Positions 55,203 to 63,976 of a DNA stretch of 64,000 bases are shown piece by piece (position 1 is the stretch's first letter; every line of letters starts with the position of its first letter). The stretch covers positions 1,302,001 through 1,366,000 of the forward strand of contig NZ_FNNP01000001.1 in assembly GCF_900106805.1 (NCBI RefSeq), read 5' to 3'. Both the position numbers and the translations under genes were made by a program. This DNA is from Ruegeria halocynthiae. Its GTDB lineage: Bacteria > Pseudomonadota > Alphaproteobacteria > Rhodobacterales > Rhodobacteraceae. The notes under the pieces were generated by a model that was not told the origin of the DNA, did not search any database, and saw only the letters and a list, made by a program, of their open reading frames with translations.

Positions 55203-55673
55203 TCACAGCTTGGATGAGATTACACCGGTTGCGAACCCACCCATACGCAGTTCTCCGAACAGACGTTGATATTCGATCTTTGGACACCGGTTCATGACCA
55301 CATCCACGCCTCCTGCCTGTGCTTTGTCAGCTGCTTCGGCATGTTCAACTCCGATCTGCATCCAGATCGTGCGCATACCGGGAAACACAGCCATAGCCTC
55401 ATCAACGATGGGCGGCACGGCCTCGGACCGGCGGAAGATATCCACCATATCGACGGGCTCGGAAATCTCGGACAAGGCGGACCGCACCGTCTGACCAAAC
55501 AGCGGCTTGCCCGCATGACCGGGATTGACCGGGATCACCGTATATCCTTTGAGCGACAGGTAACGCGCCACATAATAGCTGGGTCGCACCGGGTTCATCG
55601 ACACACCAACGACGGCAACCGTTTTGGTGCGCTTCAATATCGTGGTTAGAAATGGATCGGAATAGTCAGGCAT
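55203..55673 (-). CDS. CoA-binding protein (YccU-like)
   Basis: A 156-aa Rossmann-fold protein of the CoA_binding_2 family. The nucleotide site is KTVAVVGVSMNPVRPSYYVARYL and the conserved VNPGHAGKPLFGQTVRSALSEI follows. Function is unknown; E. coli YccU binds CoA. It starts about 27 bases downstream of an intrinsic terminator in the same direction. Confidence 0.9.
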   Translation of the reverse strand: MPDYSDPFLTTILKRTKTVAVVGVSMNPVRPSYYVARYLSLKGYTVIPVNPGHAGKPLFGQTVRSALSEISEPVDMVDIFRRSEAVPPIVDEAMAVFPGMRTIWMQIGVEHAEAADKAQAGGVDVVMNRCPKIEYQRLFGELRMGGFATGVISSKL

Positions 55674-55699
55674 GGACCTACCCTAAACACCGCGTCAGA

Positions 55700-55795
55700 A
55701 AGAAAAAAGCGCCCAGGTCAGACCTGAGCGCCAGTTGTTGGAACGAGGGACAGTGAAATGACCCGCGGCAGTTCCATTCCGCGGTCACTGTGACA
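55700..55795 (-). ncRNA. Candidate small RNA upstream of the CoA-binding gene
   Basis: A minus-strand transcript is suggested by two features. First, a long hairpin: ACAGTG pairs with CACTGT (55750-55755, 55786-55791), continued by ACC-GCGG with CCGC-GGT. Second, a terminator at 55703-55731 (GCGCTCAGGTC/GACCTGGGCGC with TTTTTT). TTAAAT (55800-55795) is a possible -10. About 95 nt, no protein. Not matched to a known family. Confidence 0.45.
55703..55731 (-). terminator. Intrinsic terminator, minus strand
   Basis: GCGCTCAGGTC and GACCTGGGCGC form an 11-bp stem with one mismatch and are followed by six T. It ends a transcript coming from upstream (the YHS gene or the candidate small RNA). Confidence 0.7.
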
Positions 55796-55964
55796 TTTAA
55801 GCATGAGTTTGTTAAAAAAAAGAGGGTGCGCGCAATTTTGTGATGACAGCTCACAAAAGGCGGAAACTTGCCAATCAGGACGTACTGTGCTTCTGCCGGA
55901 TTTGCGCCGTCGATCATAGTGAGGTGCGGCGGGTAGCCTTACGCGGTAATTGCCAAGCGATCTA

Positions 55965-56411
55965 TTAGTACAGAACGTCGGGCCAGTGCTCCTCGGCCTC
56001 GCGGATATTTCTGGACGCATTCTTTTCCCAAATGCGTTCAATTGCTTCTGAATGTGTCAGATACAACCGTCCGTCCACGATTTGCCACGCTTGCGGATCA
56101 GTACTGCTGAGCCTGCCTTTCGCCATCGCATAGGCACAATAACCGCCGAATTGGGGGGCAAAGGCGCGCGGATTACGTTCGAACCGATCGCGGTTCTCTT
56201 CCGAAGCAAATCGCCACGTGGCACCTTTCCACATTAATGCGATGTCGGGCTGACCCAGTATCGGAGTTCCGGCCTTGAAATAGGAAACAGCGTCATAGCC
56301 CGAGATCGCCATCCCATTATCGGCGTAGAACATCTTCACTTCCTGTGCACCAACAACTGGGGCAATTGCGATACAGGAGAGACTGGTCAAAAAGGAACGT
56401 CGGGACAGCAT
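55965..56411 (-). CDS. YHS domain exported protein
   Basis: A 148-aa protein. The N-terminus LSRRSFLTSLSCIAIAPVVGAQ is a twin-arginine-like signal. The YHS domain reads ISGYDAVSYFKAGTPILGQPDI and RFASEENRDRFERNPRAFAPQFGGYCAYAMAKG, with a conserved Cys that may bind copper or another metal. The ATG at 56411 is preferred; one at 56453 would add 14 residues. Function unknown. Confidence 0.82.
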   Translation of the reverse strand: MLSRRSFLTSLSCIAIAPVVGAQEVKMFYADNGMAISGYDAVSYFKAGTPILGQPDIALMWKGATWRFASEENRDRFERNPRAFAPQFGGYCAYAMAKGRLSSTDPQAWQIVDGRLYLTHSEAIERIWEKNASRNIREAEEHWPDVLY

Positions 56412-56508
56412 GAGTGATTCATTAATACGCTTCGAGAAGGCTCCAAGATGCATGTTTCAATCCGCTACTGAAACCCCTATGACGCCGTTGTGAACAGGTG
56501 TGCAATCG

Positions 56509-56784
56509 CTAGTCGAAAACGTCCTCGATCACATCCCATGCTTCGTCCAGCACCCGCGAGAACAAGCCTCGCTTTTTCTTCTTTTTGTATTTCTTGTATT
56601 TCCGTGCCGGTTTGTAGCCTTGGGTCGGCCGTTCGGCCAGCTTGACCTTTGGCACCATCTTGAGATTGTGCAGAGGGGCGCCGCAATTCGCGCAACTCAA
56701 CTCGTGCTGCTGCTTTCCCTTCAGAACCAGAGCGGCTCGTGTCCCGCAATAACAGCAGGTGGCAATTTTATGCGGTGTTGAAAT
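56509..56784 (-). CDS. Zinc-ribbon protein with apparent ATT start
   Basis: A 91-residue frame with two Cys pairs of a zinc ribbon (TCCYCG and SCANCGAP), then a Lys-rich stretch (KYKKYKKKKKRG) and an acidic C-terminus (LDEAWDVIEDVFD). The only start that keeps both Cys pairs is ATT at 56784; AGGAGG sits five bases upstream. The first ATG, GTG or TTG in frame lies after the first Cys pair. Hence a rare ATT initiation codon or a start mutation. Function unknown; the basic tail may bind nucleic acid. Confidence 0.6.
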   Translation of the reverse strand: MSTPHKIATCCYCGTRAALVLKGKQQHELSCANCGAPLHNLKMVPKVKLAERPTQGYKPARKYKKYKKKKKRGLFSRVLDEAWDVIEDVFD

Positions 56785-56796
56785 GTGAGCCTCCTG

Positions 56797-57570
56797 TCAT
56801 CTGGGCTGTGAAGCATATAGTGCAATCGCCGCAGCATTTGAGACGTTGAGCGATCCAAATCCCCCTGCCGCGTCAATTTTAACCAATTGATCCACGGTTT
56901 CCTTGGTCTTTTGCCTCAGCCCCGGGCCCTCAGCCCCCAGTACCAGCGCTACAGGGCGATCCCGCTTATCGCTGAGTGTGGCTTCGATGGTCTCGTCGGC
57001 CTCTCCATCCAGGCCAAGCACCAGATAACCCATATTTTGCAATTCGATGATCGTGTCGGCCAAGTTGCGGACGCGCAGATACGGTTGCCTCTCTAACGCG
57101 CCGCTGGCGGTTTTGGCCAATGCACCGGTTTCGGGGGCCGAATGATGTCGTGTGCCGATCACGGCACTGGCCCCAAATACTTCGGCCGAGCGCAGAATCG
57201 CCCCGACATTATGTGGGTCTGTCACCCGATCCAGCAGCAGCACGCGCGGGATTTCCTGACCAATACAATTCTCGGCAAGCCCCCCCCAGTTCAGCGGCTT
57301 AACCTCAAGCGCTGCACCTTGATGAACCGAGCCGGGATCTATCGGAGCCGTAAATTTCCGCGGATCAGCCATTTCAGGTGCGATCCCTGCAATTTCAATG
57401 GCTTCGGCCAATTTATCACCAGCGTTACGTGTTACGATCAGGCGCAGTTTTTGCCGCTTGGGGTTCATCAGCGCGTCCCTTACGGCGTGCAAACCGAACA
57501 GCCAGACTGTTTCCGCCGCGGTAGCTTTACGCGCCTGTTCCTTCTCAACGACCCACTTAGGTTTCTTCAT
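56797..57570 (-). CDS. rlmB: RlmB-type 23S rRNA 2'-O-methyltransferase
   Basis: SPOUT (TrmH) family methyltransferase of 257 aa, probably acting on the 23S rRNA peptidyl-transferase region. The N-terminal substrate domain (VWLFGLHAVRDALMNPKRQKLRLIVTRN) precedes the knotted SAM domain, with LLDRVTDPHNVGAILRSAEVFG, ALVLGAEGPGLRQKTKE and NVSNAAAIALYAS. Identification as RlmB rather than another TrmH member is by similarity of the N-domain; some uncertainty remains. Confidence 0.85.
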   Translation of the reverse strand: MKKPKWVVEKEQARKATAAETVWLFGLHAVRDALMNPKRQKLRLIVTRNAGDKLAEAIEIAGIAPEMADPRKFTAPIDPGSVHQGAALEVKPLNWGGLAENCIGQEIPRVLLLDRVTDPHNVGAILRSAEVFGASAVIGTRHHSAPETGALAKTASGALERQPYLRVRNLADTIIELQNMGYLVLGLDGEADETIEATLSDKRDRPVALVLGAEGPGLRQKTKETVDQLVKIDAAGGFGSLNVSNAAAIALYASQPR

Positions 57571-57686
57571 GTTACGGGCCTCCGGGCCGGGAATTCGGTT
57601 TCCTGCGTCAAAGCAGTATTTTCCTGTTGACGCCCTTTAGACGCGCTAGTAATCACGCCTCCACGTCAGGTGCAACGCCTGACAGT

Positions 57687-57770
57687 GGGCGACAGGCCGC
57701 AAGGTGTGGCAGGGGACTGTAACTCCCTCGCGGAGACGCACGCCTGGTTCGATTCCAGGGTCGCCCACCA
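57687..57770 (+). tRNA. tRNA-Tyr (anticodon GTA)
   Basis: An 84-base class II tRNA with encoded CCA. The acceptor stem pairs GGGCGAC with GTCGCCC, discriminator A. The anticodon loop CTGTAAC gives GTA. The long variable arm is GCG-GAGA-CGC, and the T arm has CCTGGTTCGATTCCAGG. Confidence 0.97.
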
Positions 57771-57857
57771 CTTTCCGCTTTTCTCATATTTGGTCCACTT
57801 ATTCCTACAACTTCGTGAGAACGATGCCTCATAAACTCAGGCCGCTCGAGTCTCGAG

Positions 57858-59318
57858 CTAATCTGACACGGGACCAAATGACAGCGACATCTCCTCATTT
57901 TCATCGAAACGGTAGGGGGCCGTCAGGGTTATAATGCGGGATGGGTCAATCTCTTTCGGGATCTTTTGTCCCGCTATCCAAACCCGCAGGTTTGCATCGG
58001 GCGCGTGCGGGTCACGGTCGCTGTAAATTGAATGCCCAGGTGCGAAATACGCCATATTACCCGCAATCCAGTTATCAGCAGCAATCACGCTGTCGGGCGA
58101 GGTCTGCGTCATTATCCGGGCTGTCAAATCCTCGAAAGGCGCGGCACGCTTGGCGTCTCCGGCAAGGTTATGGTGCAACATTGCCAATGCGATAATCCCT
58201 GCCAGTACCGCGCTGACCTGAGCAAACCGCCTGGTCCCTTTGGCACCTGTATGGGGCAGCAGCCATAAAACCAGAACAGGGCCGGCGTAGATCAGGAAAG
58301 GTTGCAGCCAGCGGTCCTTTACATTCGTGCTACCACTCAGCAGCACGATTATCGCCATAAGAACCAGTGCCCAGAACAGAGTGCGCGACATAAATCGCAT
58401 TAGATCATCGGCAGCAACGAACGACCCCTGTCGTCGAAAGGCCAGCCAAAGGACGCCCACGACGATCAACAAGAGAGATACAAAGCCCAGCGCCGCCAAT
58501 GCCAACTCGACCATACCCTGCGCAGCGACCAGCACGGTCGAACCTTCCCCGCTCATGTCCAGTTTGCGCGCACTTGAAAAGGCGTGCTCGGGGTTGTTCA
58601 GAAGCCAAAGAAACGGCGGGGTCACCATCACGGTTACGATGCCAATTGAAAACAGCAATCGAGGTGAGCAAAGCGACCTACGCGATGCCGGGTCGCTGAA
58701 GGTAGCAAGCAGCATGGCCAACAGCGCGACTGCATAATTGTATTTCGACAAACTGCCCATTGCCACAACAATGCCCAACATAACAAATCCCCGGGTGGTC
58801 GGCTTTCGAATCAAGCTCCAGATCACGGCAAAACTCAGCACCGAGCAGAAATTGACCAGAACCGAGTGGGTTAACGCGCGCTGCGCCTCCCAACTGATTT
58901 GGTAGAGCATAAGCAGAGACAGCACCGACAGCCCCGCCATCAACGGAGAGCGCCGGGTACGGATAATAAGATAAAGCGTGACTGCGGTCGCCAACAACAA
59001 GTAGTTTTTTAGCAGCGACAGGCCCAACAAACCCGGTCCGGTTATCTGAAACACAGCCCATTGCAGCCACGCGTATAGCGGCAGTTGCGGGCCGTAGCCC
59101 CATTCAAGCTGGCGCGCATCGAGAAGGATCTCGGCCTCATCCAGCCCAAGTGCTCCGCCCGTTGCGATACGTAAAACGACATGAAGCAAATAATAACCGG
59201 TAAACAGGCAAATCCAGAACCGGTCAGCAGACATCATACCTTCGGCCATTGAAGAACGGCCTGCGCCACGGCTGCCTTCCAAAGATGACTCGCGCGAACC
59301 GCTCTGACCCTGGATCAT
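57858..59318 (-). CDS. GT39/ArnT-like membrane glycosyltransferase
   Basis: An integral membrane protein of about 486 aa (start uncertain) with some ten to twelve helices. Residues just after the first helix read GLDEAEILLDARQLEWGYGPQ, with the DxE motif of polyprenyl-phosphate sugar transferases (GT39/GT83). The C-terminal 90 residues are soluble and periplasmic (VIAADNWIAGNMAYFAPGHSIYSDRDPHAPDANLRVW). A likely role is transfer of a sugar to an envelope molecule; the acceptor is unknown. ATG codons at 59249 and 59234 are alternative starts. Confidence 0.75.
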   Translation of the reverse strand: MIQGQSGSRESSLEGSRGAGRSSMAEGMMSADRFWICLFTGYYLLHVVLRIATGGALGLDEAEILLDARQLEWGYGPQLPLYAWLQWAVFQITGPGLLGLSLLKNYLLLATAVTLYLIIRTRRSPLMAGLSVLSLLMLYQISWEAQRALTHSVLVNFCSVLSFAVIWSLIRKPTTRGFVMLGIVVAMGSLSKYNYAVALLAMLLATFSDPASRRSLCSPRLLFSIGIVTVMVTPPFLWLLNNPEHAFSSARKLDMSGEGSTVLVAAQGMVELALAALGFVSLLLIVVGVLWLAFRRQGSFVAADDLMRFMSRTLFWALVLMAIIVLLSGSTNVKDRWLQPFLIYAGPVLVLWLLPHTGAKGTRRFAQVSAVLAGIIALAMLHHNLAGDAKRAAPFEDLTARIMTQTSPDSVIAADNWIAGNMAYFAPGHSIYSDRDPHAPDANLRVWIAGQKIPKEIDPSRIITLTAPYRFDENEEMSLSFGPVSD

Positions 59319-59482
59319 GGATAAGCCTATTTCATCGGCGTTCGCACAGTATGGCTGGATGCCGGGTTGCAACTTCGGCCGAAGCTAGACCCGAGAACGG
59401 GCCTCAAGTCCACCACTTTTGCAACTTGCGAACGCAATGGCAAAGATCGCACGCAGTTTGCAGCAAGTCCGGGACTGAACCC

Positions 59483-60019
59483 TTATCCGCCAGAAGAGGC
59501 GATGTGTTGCGCACCGGTTTGTGACACTTTGTCCAGCCAGTCAGTCAGGCCTTGAATATCGGGATCCAGCGCCAGCGCCATGCCACCTGCGAAGTCCTGA
59601 AACCGCTCGATGTTGAGCCGGTTGACACCGACCAGTACAGGTATGTCCCGCTCTAACGCTTCGGCAATAATTGGGCGAAAACCGCGCCCGTCAGCCTCGT
59701 GTTTTCCGAATTTGTTGATGATCAGCAATTGCGGAGCATTGTCCAGCGACCGTGTGACCAGACCAACGGCGCGTTCCAGCTCGGCCGGGTCCAGACGGCA
59801 CCCGCGCGCGTTTTTACCCAGAGATTGTGAGATGCGGATGGTTTCGCCGGTTGGTATTACCTGCAGGTCCATATCGCATTTGTAGCCGTCGGCGCACTCG
59901 GTGTTGGTTTGCACCACACCGGTCAGCGGTGTTCCGGCCTTCAGAAGCCCATCTGCAAAAGCACTGAGCAAGAGATCGGTCGCGCCGCGATCGCTGGTTG
60001 TTACATAGGCCAGATGCAT
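59483..60019 (-). CDS. DUF2478 domain-containing protein
   Basis: A 178-aa soluble protein of the DUF2478 family. QLLIINKFGKHEADGRGFRPIIAEALERDIPVLVGV resembles P-loop-like NTP-binding proteins. Members are often near molybdate transport or nitrate/nitrite genes. Here it is 73 bases downstream of NnrU on the same strand. Function unknown. Confidence 0.85.
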   Translation of the reverse strand: MHLAYVTTSDRGATDLLLSAFADGLLKAGTPLTGVVQTNTECADGYKCDMDLQVIPTGETIRISQSLGKNARGCRLDPAELERAVGLVTRSLDNAPQLLIINKFGKHEADGRGFRPIIAEALERDIPVLVGVNRLNIERFQDFAGGMALALDPDIQGLTDWLDKVSQTGAQHIASSGG

Positions 60020-60092
60020 GTTTTGGACCTCAAGAATTCAAACTGTGACAATTCAGATAGCACGGGTAGACCAGTCCGGCCACTATCAGCTG

Positions 60093-60758
60093 CTAGGGCA
60101 GCGGAGAGAGTCCGATCAAAGGTGTGTGCAGGTGAACAAGAACCGCATAACCGGCAATGGCAGTCAGCCAGACCCACAGGCGCGGCCAAGGGCTTGGTGC
60201 CTGCAGCGACAACCGAGCAGTGTTTCGGGACAGGCGATGCCATTCTGACCCCATGTTGCGAGCTGTACGGCGGTCGATCAGTACCATACCCATTCCGGCA
60301 AAACCCGCGAACAGTCCAAACAGGATAACATGCGAGAGGCTGCCGTTGGCCAGAAGATGCGCCAGCGACCAGAGCATCAGCGCCGCAAGGACCGGGTGGC
60401 GGGTGGTGCGCAGGACACCTGGTTGCTCAGGATCAAATGAGGTGCGCCCCAACCCACCGAACGAGAACGGGTTCTGAATGGAAAGCCCGGCAATAGCCAA
60501 CCAGCAGACTACGGGCATAATCAGCAATGGCACCCATCGAAATATTGGAAGCGGCGGAATGACCTCGACGTATGGAGCGTTTGCGGCCGCGACAACCAGC
60601 CATCCCAGAACGGCCAGAGAAATCAGTGAATAAGTGGCGAAATACCCTCGTTGCCCAAGAACGCCGATCAGCCAGCCGCGCAATGCGGGGCGCGCCGGGA
60701 TCATGTGACTGAGAAGAAAAGTGGCAAGTGCTGCGAGGAAAAGGCCCCAACCCGTCAT
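60093..60758 (-). CDS. NnrU family membrane protein
   Basis: A 221-aa protein with six or so helices of the NnrU family, related to isoprenylcysteine methyltransferase-like membrane proteins. TRHPVLAALMLWSLAHLLANG is the conserved core. In Rhodobacter NnrU is linked to nitric-oxide metabolism, but this family also occurs elsewhere, so the role is uncertain. Probably cotranscribed with DUF2478. Confidence 0.85.
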   Translation of the reverse strand: MTGWGLFLAALATFLLSHMIPARPALRGWLIGVLGQRGYFATYSLISLAVLGWLVVAAANAPYVEVIPPLPIFRWVPLLIMPVVCWLAIAGLSIQNPFSFGGLGRTSFDPEQPGVLRTTRHPVLAALMLWSLAHLLANGSLSHVILFGLFAGFAGMGMVLIDRRTARNMGSEWHRLSRNTARLSLQAPSPWPRLWVWLTAIAGYAVLVHLHTPLIGLSPLP

Positions 60759-60828
60759 TTGTATTCTCCGATCGTGTTATGCCGGGATTACGCTCCGGTG
60801 ATCGGTTGGTCTTTGTCCGAAATCAAGT

Positions 60829-60860
60829 GGGGCAAGGGGCGGATACACCGCCCCCGCCCC
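60829..60860 (-). terminator. Stem-loop after the betaine permease
   Basis: On the minus strand GGGGC-GGGGCGG pairs with CCGCCCC-TT-GCCCC around a small loop. It lies four bases after the permease stop. A clear T-run is lacking (ACTTGATTT follows), so termination may be partial. Confidence 0.55.
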
Positions 60861-60863
60861 ATT

Positions 60864-62930
60864 TTATAAGCCAAGTGCTTTGCGACGTTCCTCAGCAAAG
60901 CCCTGCACCATTCTATCGGCAATCAACGCCAGAATCGCCATCGCTGCACCCGCTGAGATGCCAAGCCCCACATCGGCCTGCCCCAGCGCCAGATAGATCG
61001 ACTGGCCCAAACCTGTGGTGCCGATCAGTGCCGCGATCACCAGCATCGCAAAGGCATAAAGGATGGTCTGATTCAGCCCCAGCAGGATGGTCGGTGCGGC
61101 ATAGGGCGCACGCACATCGCGCATGATTTGCCATTCGGTCGCGCCGCTTGAAATGGCGGCTTCCATCATTTCCTCGGGTGTGTTGACCAACCCGTGCCGG
61201 GTATAACGGATCATCGGGACGATGGCGTAGGCGCAAATCGCAAGAAACGCCGAAAACTCGCCAATCTGGAACACCATTAGAACCGGGATCAGGAACACGA
61301 ACAGAGGGATCGTCTGCAGCATGTCGCAGATCGGTCGTACCACCTTCCAGATCGGCGACCAGACCGCGCTGGCCAAACCGATTAGCCCCCCCATAACGGC
61401 GCAGGAAAACACCGCAGCCCCGCTGAGATAAAGCGACAGCAGCGCCCTTTCCCACAAGCCAGAAACAAGAATGGTGCAAAGCAGCCCCACCGACAGCGCC
61501 GCCAGACGCCAACCACCCGCAACCCAACCCAGCGCTGCAGCTCCGGTCAGGACAAATGGCCAGGGCAGGTTCGCAATGCCGGTTTCCAGCATTCCGATCA
61601 GAATGAGCACAATCAACCCTCCGGTCAGGTGCCCTCGCCAGGTCATCAGCAGGGCGATCGCGGCACTCGCTGCGAAAAGGCCGTAGCTCATCGCCGGGGT
61701 CCACGTAAAACCCCATGTGAAAGGCAGCACAGCCTGATCCAAACCGATCCGCAGAGGCAGCAGCACATAGAACAATGAGTTGTTCTTGAGCGCATCCAGC
61801 CACGGCCCGTTGGCCTGCGTGAACGCTGTCAGGCCGCCGTCAATCGCGTCGGCCATCGGGTCCAGTACTGTCAACTCGGAAGGGTTCGGAAGCCATGCCC
61901 AGAACGCAGCGGTGAACAGCACGGAAAAACCCAGCATCGCCCAGACGACTCTGCGGTCATAGCGTTTACGTTCGGTCGCCAAGGTGCCGCTCATCCGGTC
62001 AATCACGACTGCAAAGACGACAATGACCAGACCAGCCATCAGGGCTTCGCCGAACTGCGCCTTTCGCATGGTCAGCAAAACCTCCCAGCCGATATCGTTG
62101 AAACCGCCGATGACGGCGGCGATAATCACCATCGACAAGGCCGCCATAAGACACTGGTTCACGCCAACCATGATTTGCGTAGCGGCAGCGGGAATCTCGA
62201 CCTGAAAAAGCTGCTGAAAGCGTGTCCCACCGGACATAATCGCCGCCTCTTTGATCTCCGGCTCCACACGCTCCAGTCCCAGCATCACATTGCGCGCCAT
62301 CGGAGGGGCCGCGTAGATGGCCGAAGCAATCAGGCCAACCACTGGACCAAAGCCGAACAGCAACAGCAGCGGTGTGAGATAGGCAAAGGTCGGAACCGTT
62401 TGCATAATATCCAGCACCGCCTGAACAAACGTTTTCACCTTGGGTACTTCATTGGCAAGGATGCCAATCGCTCCGCCCATGACCAAAGCGACAGGGACTG
62501 ATACCGCGACGAGGGCCAGTGTATTCATGCTTTCGGCCCAATACCCTGATGCCAGCACAAAACTGAGGCCGATAAAGCCCAGGGCTGCCATTGGCAATCC
62601 ACCCAGATACCAGCCCAATGCGGTCACAATGCCAATCAGAATCGGCCAGGGCGTATTGCCCAGCACTAAGTTTGCCCAATTCATCGGATAGGCCATCAGA
62701 TCCGAGAACAGCCGCGCCGCCGGTTTGATCCCGTTCAAAAACCAATCAAGGAATGTGCCCACCCACTGCGTTGCGGGCAATTCCCATGCGGCGGGCCACT
62801 TGACCAGCCAAGGGGCGATACCTTCAAGCACAAGGCAAACGGCACCGACTATCACGGTTATCAGCGCTGCCTGCGCGCCCGTAGTCAGACGGGACACGTG
62901 CTGCTTTTGAATGTTGGTCACTGCGGTCAT
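60864..62930 (-). CDS. proW: Glycine betaine/proline-type ABC permease, duplicated domain
   Basis: A 688-aa permease with two copies of the binding-protein-dependent transport core in one chain (about 90-320 and 400-680). The EAA loops are EAAIMSGGTRFQQLFQVEIP and EAAISSGATEWQIMRDVRAP. About twelve helices. ProW-type importers usually use a homodimer of a shorter permease; here the dimer is covalent. The start ATG overlaps the ATPase stop by four bases. No binding-protein gene follows; it may be upstream of the ATPase, beyond the window. Confidence 0.92.
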   Translation of the reverse strand: MTAVTNIQKQHVSRLTTGAQAALITVIVGAVCLVLEGIAPWLVKWPAAWELPATQWVGTFLDWFLNGIKPAARLFSDLMAYPMNWANLVLGNTPWPILIGIVTALGWYLGGLPMAALGFIGLSFVLASGYWAESMNTLALVAVSVPVALVMGGAIGILANEVPKVKTFVQAVLDIMQTVPTFAYLTPLLLLFGFGPVVGLIASAIYAAPPMARNVMLGLERVEPEIKEAAIMSGGTRFQQLFQVEIPAAATQIMVGVNQCLMAALSMVIIAAVIGGFNDIGWEVLLTMRKAQFGEALMAGLVIVVFAVVIDRMSGTLATERKRYDRRVVWAMLGFSVLFTAAFWAWLPNPSELTVLDPMADAIDGGLTAFTQANGPWLDALKNNSLFYVLLPLRIGLDQAVLPFTWGFTWTPAMSYGLFAASAAIALLMTWRGHLTGGLIVLILIGMLETGIANLPWPFVLTGAAALGWVAGGWRLAALSVGLLCTILVSGLWERALLSLYLSGAAVFSCAVMGGLIGLASAVWSPIWKVVRPICDMLQTIPLFVFLIPVLMVFQIGEFSAFLAICAYAIVPMIRYTRHGLVNTPEEMMEAAISSGATEWQIMRDVRAPYAAPTILLGLNQTILYAFAMLVIAALIGTTGLGQSIYLALGQADVGLGISAGAAMAILALIADRMVQGFAEERRKALGL

Positions 62931-63976
62931 GCGTCGTCTACCTGCAAGGCAGCGGCCAGATCGGACGGATGGACCGTACCAACAACTTTGCCGTCTGCGT
63001 CGCGCACTGGCACGGGCTCATAAAGCTCCATGCAATGCGCCAGAGCGGCATCCAGTGTCATCGCAGTGGTCAGACCGGGATCATCCGGCCCGCATTCCGA
63101 CTCGTCCCGCATGACAGAAGCGACCTTGGCGTGCTGGCCTTTGGCAACATCCTTCGAGAACTCGCGCACGTAATCATCGACCGGGCGCAGAACGATATCC
63201 GTAGGCGTACCGATTTGGACAATCTTGCCATCGCGCATGATGGCGATTCGATCGGCCAGTTTCAGCGCTTCCTGAATGTCATGTGTGATAAACACGATAG
63301 ATTTCTTCAGCGTCGCCTGAATACGAAGGAATTCATCCTGCAATTGACGGCGAATGAGTGGATCCAGAGCCGAGAATGGCTCGTCCAGAAACCAGATATC
63401 CGGGTTCACGGCCAAGCTGCGCGCAATTCCAACGCGCTGCCGTTGACCACCCGAAAGCTGGCGCGGGAAACTGTCTTCGCGGCCTTCCAGACCGACCAGA
63501 GAAATAACCTCTTGTGCACGGGCGAGCCGCTCTTTTTTACCAACGCCCTGAACACGCAGGGGGTAGGCTACGTTTTCGGCAACCGTCATATGCGGAAACA
63601 AACCAAAATGCTGAAACACCATACCCAGCTTTTTGCGACGCAGTTCGGTCAGTGCCCTCTTCGAAGCACCGATCACATTCTCGCCATCCACATGGATCTC
63701 ACCGCCCGATCCGGGCAGCAACTGTGAAATACAGCGGATCAGCGTGGATTTCCCCGAACCCGAAAGCCCCATGATGACGAACAGCTCGCCTTCTCTGACT
63801 TCGAAGTTTGCGTCCTGAACGGCAGGGATGAACCCGTTTTCCCGCAATTCCTTGGCGGCTTGGTCGGCGTCATTCCCTGACCGAGACAACGCGTCGGTCA
63901 GGGCTTTGTCAGCGCCGGGGCCAAACACCTGCCAGAGATTCCGGCAGGCGATGGCTGGCGTATTAGCATCAGTCAC
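62927..63976 (-). CDS. proV: Glycine betaine/proline-type ABC ATPase
   Basis: ATP-binding subunit of 349 aa. Walker A is GLSGSGKSTLI, the signature LSGGQRQRVGIARS, Walker B IWFLDEPFSALD and the switch FITHDIQEA. A C-terminal region (about 275-349) fits the regulatory CBS-type end of ProV/OpuA, although only part is seen, so osmosensing would need testing. The insertion HFGLFPHMTVAENVAYPLRVQG is the usual Q-loop context. Operon with the fused permease. Confidence 0.93.
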   Translation of the reverse strand: MTDANTPAIACRNLWQVFGPGADKALTDALSRSGNDADQAAKELRENGFIPAVQDANFEVREGELFVIMGLSGSGKSTLIRCISQLLPGSGGEIHVDGENVIGASKRALTELRRKKLGMVFQHFGLFPHMTVAENVAYPLRVQGVGKKERLARAQEVISLVGLEGREDSFPRQLSGGQRQRVGIARSLAVNPDIWFLDEPFSALDPLIRRQLQDEFLRIQATLKKSIVFITHDIQEALKLADRIAIMRDGKIVQIGTPTDIVLRPVDDYVREFSKDVAKGQHAKVASVMRDESECGPDDPGLTTAMTLDAALAHCMELYEPVPVRDADGKVVGTVHPSDLAAALQVDDA

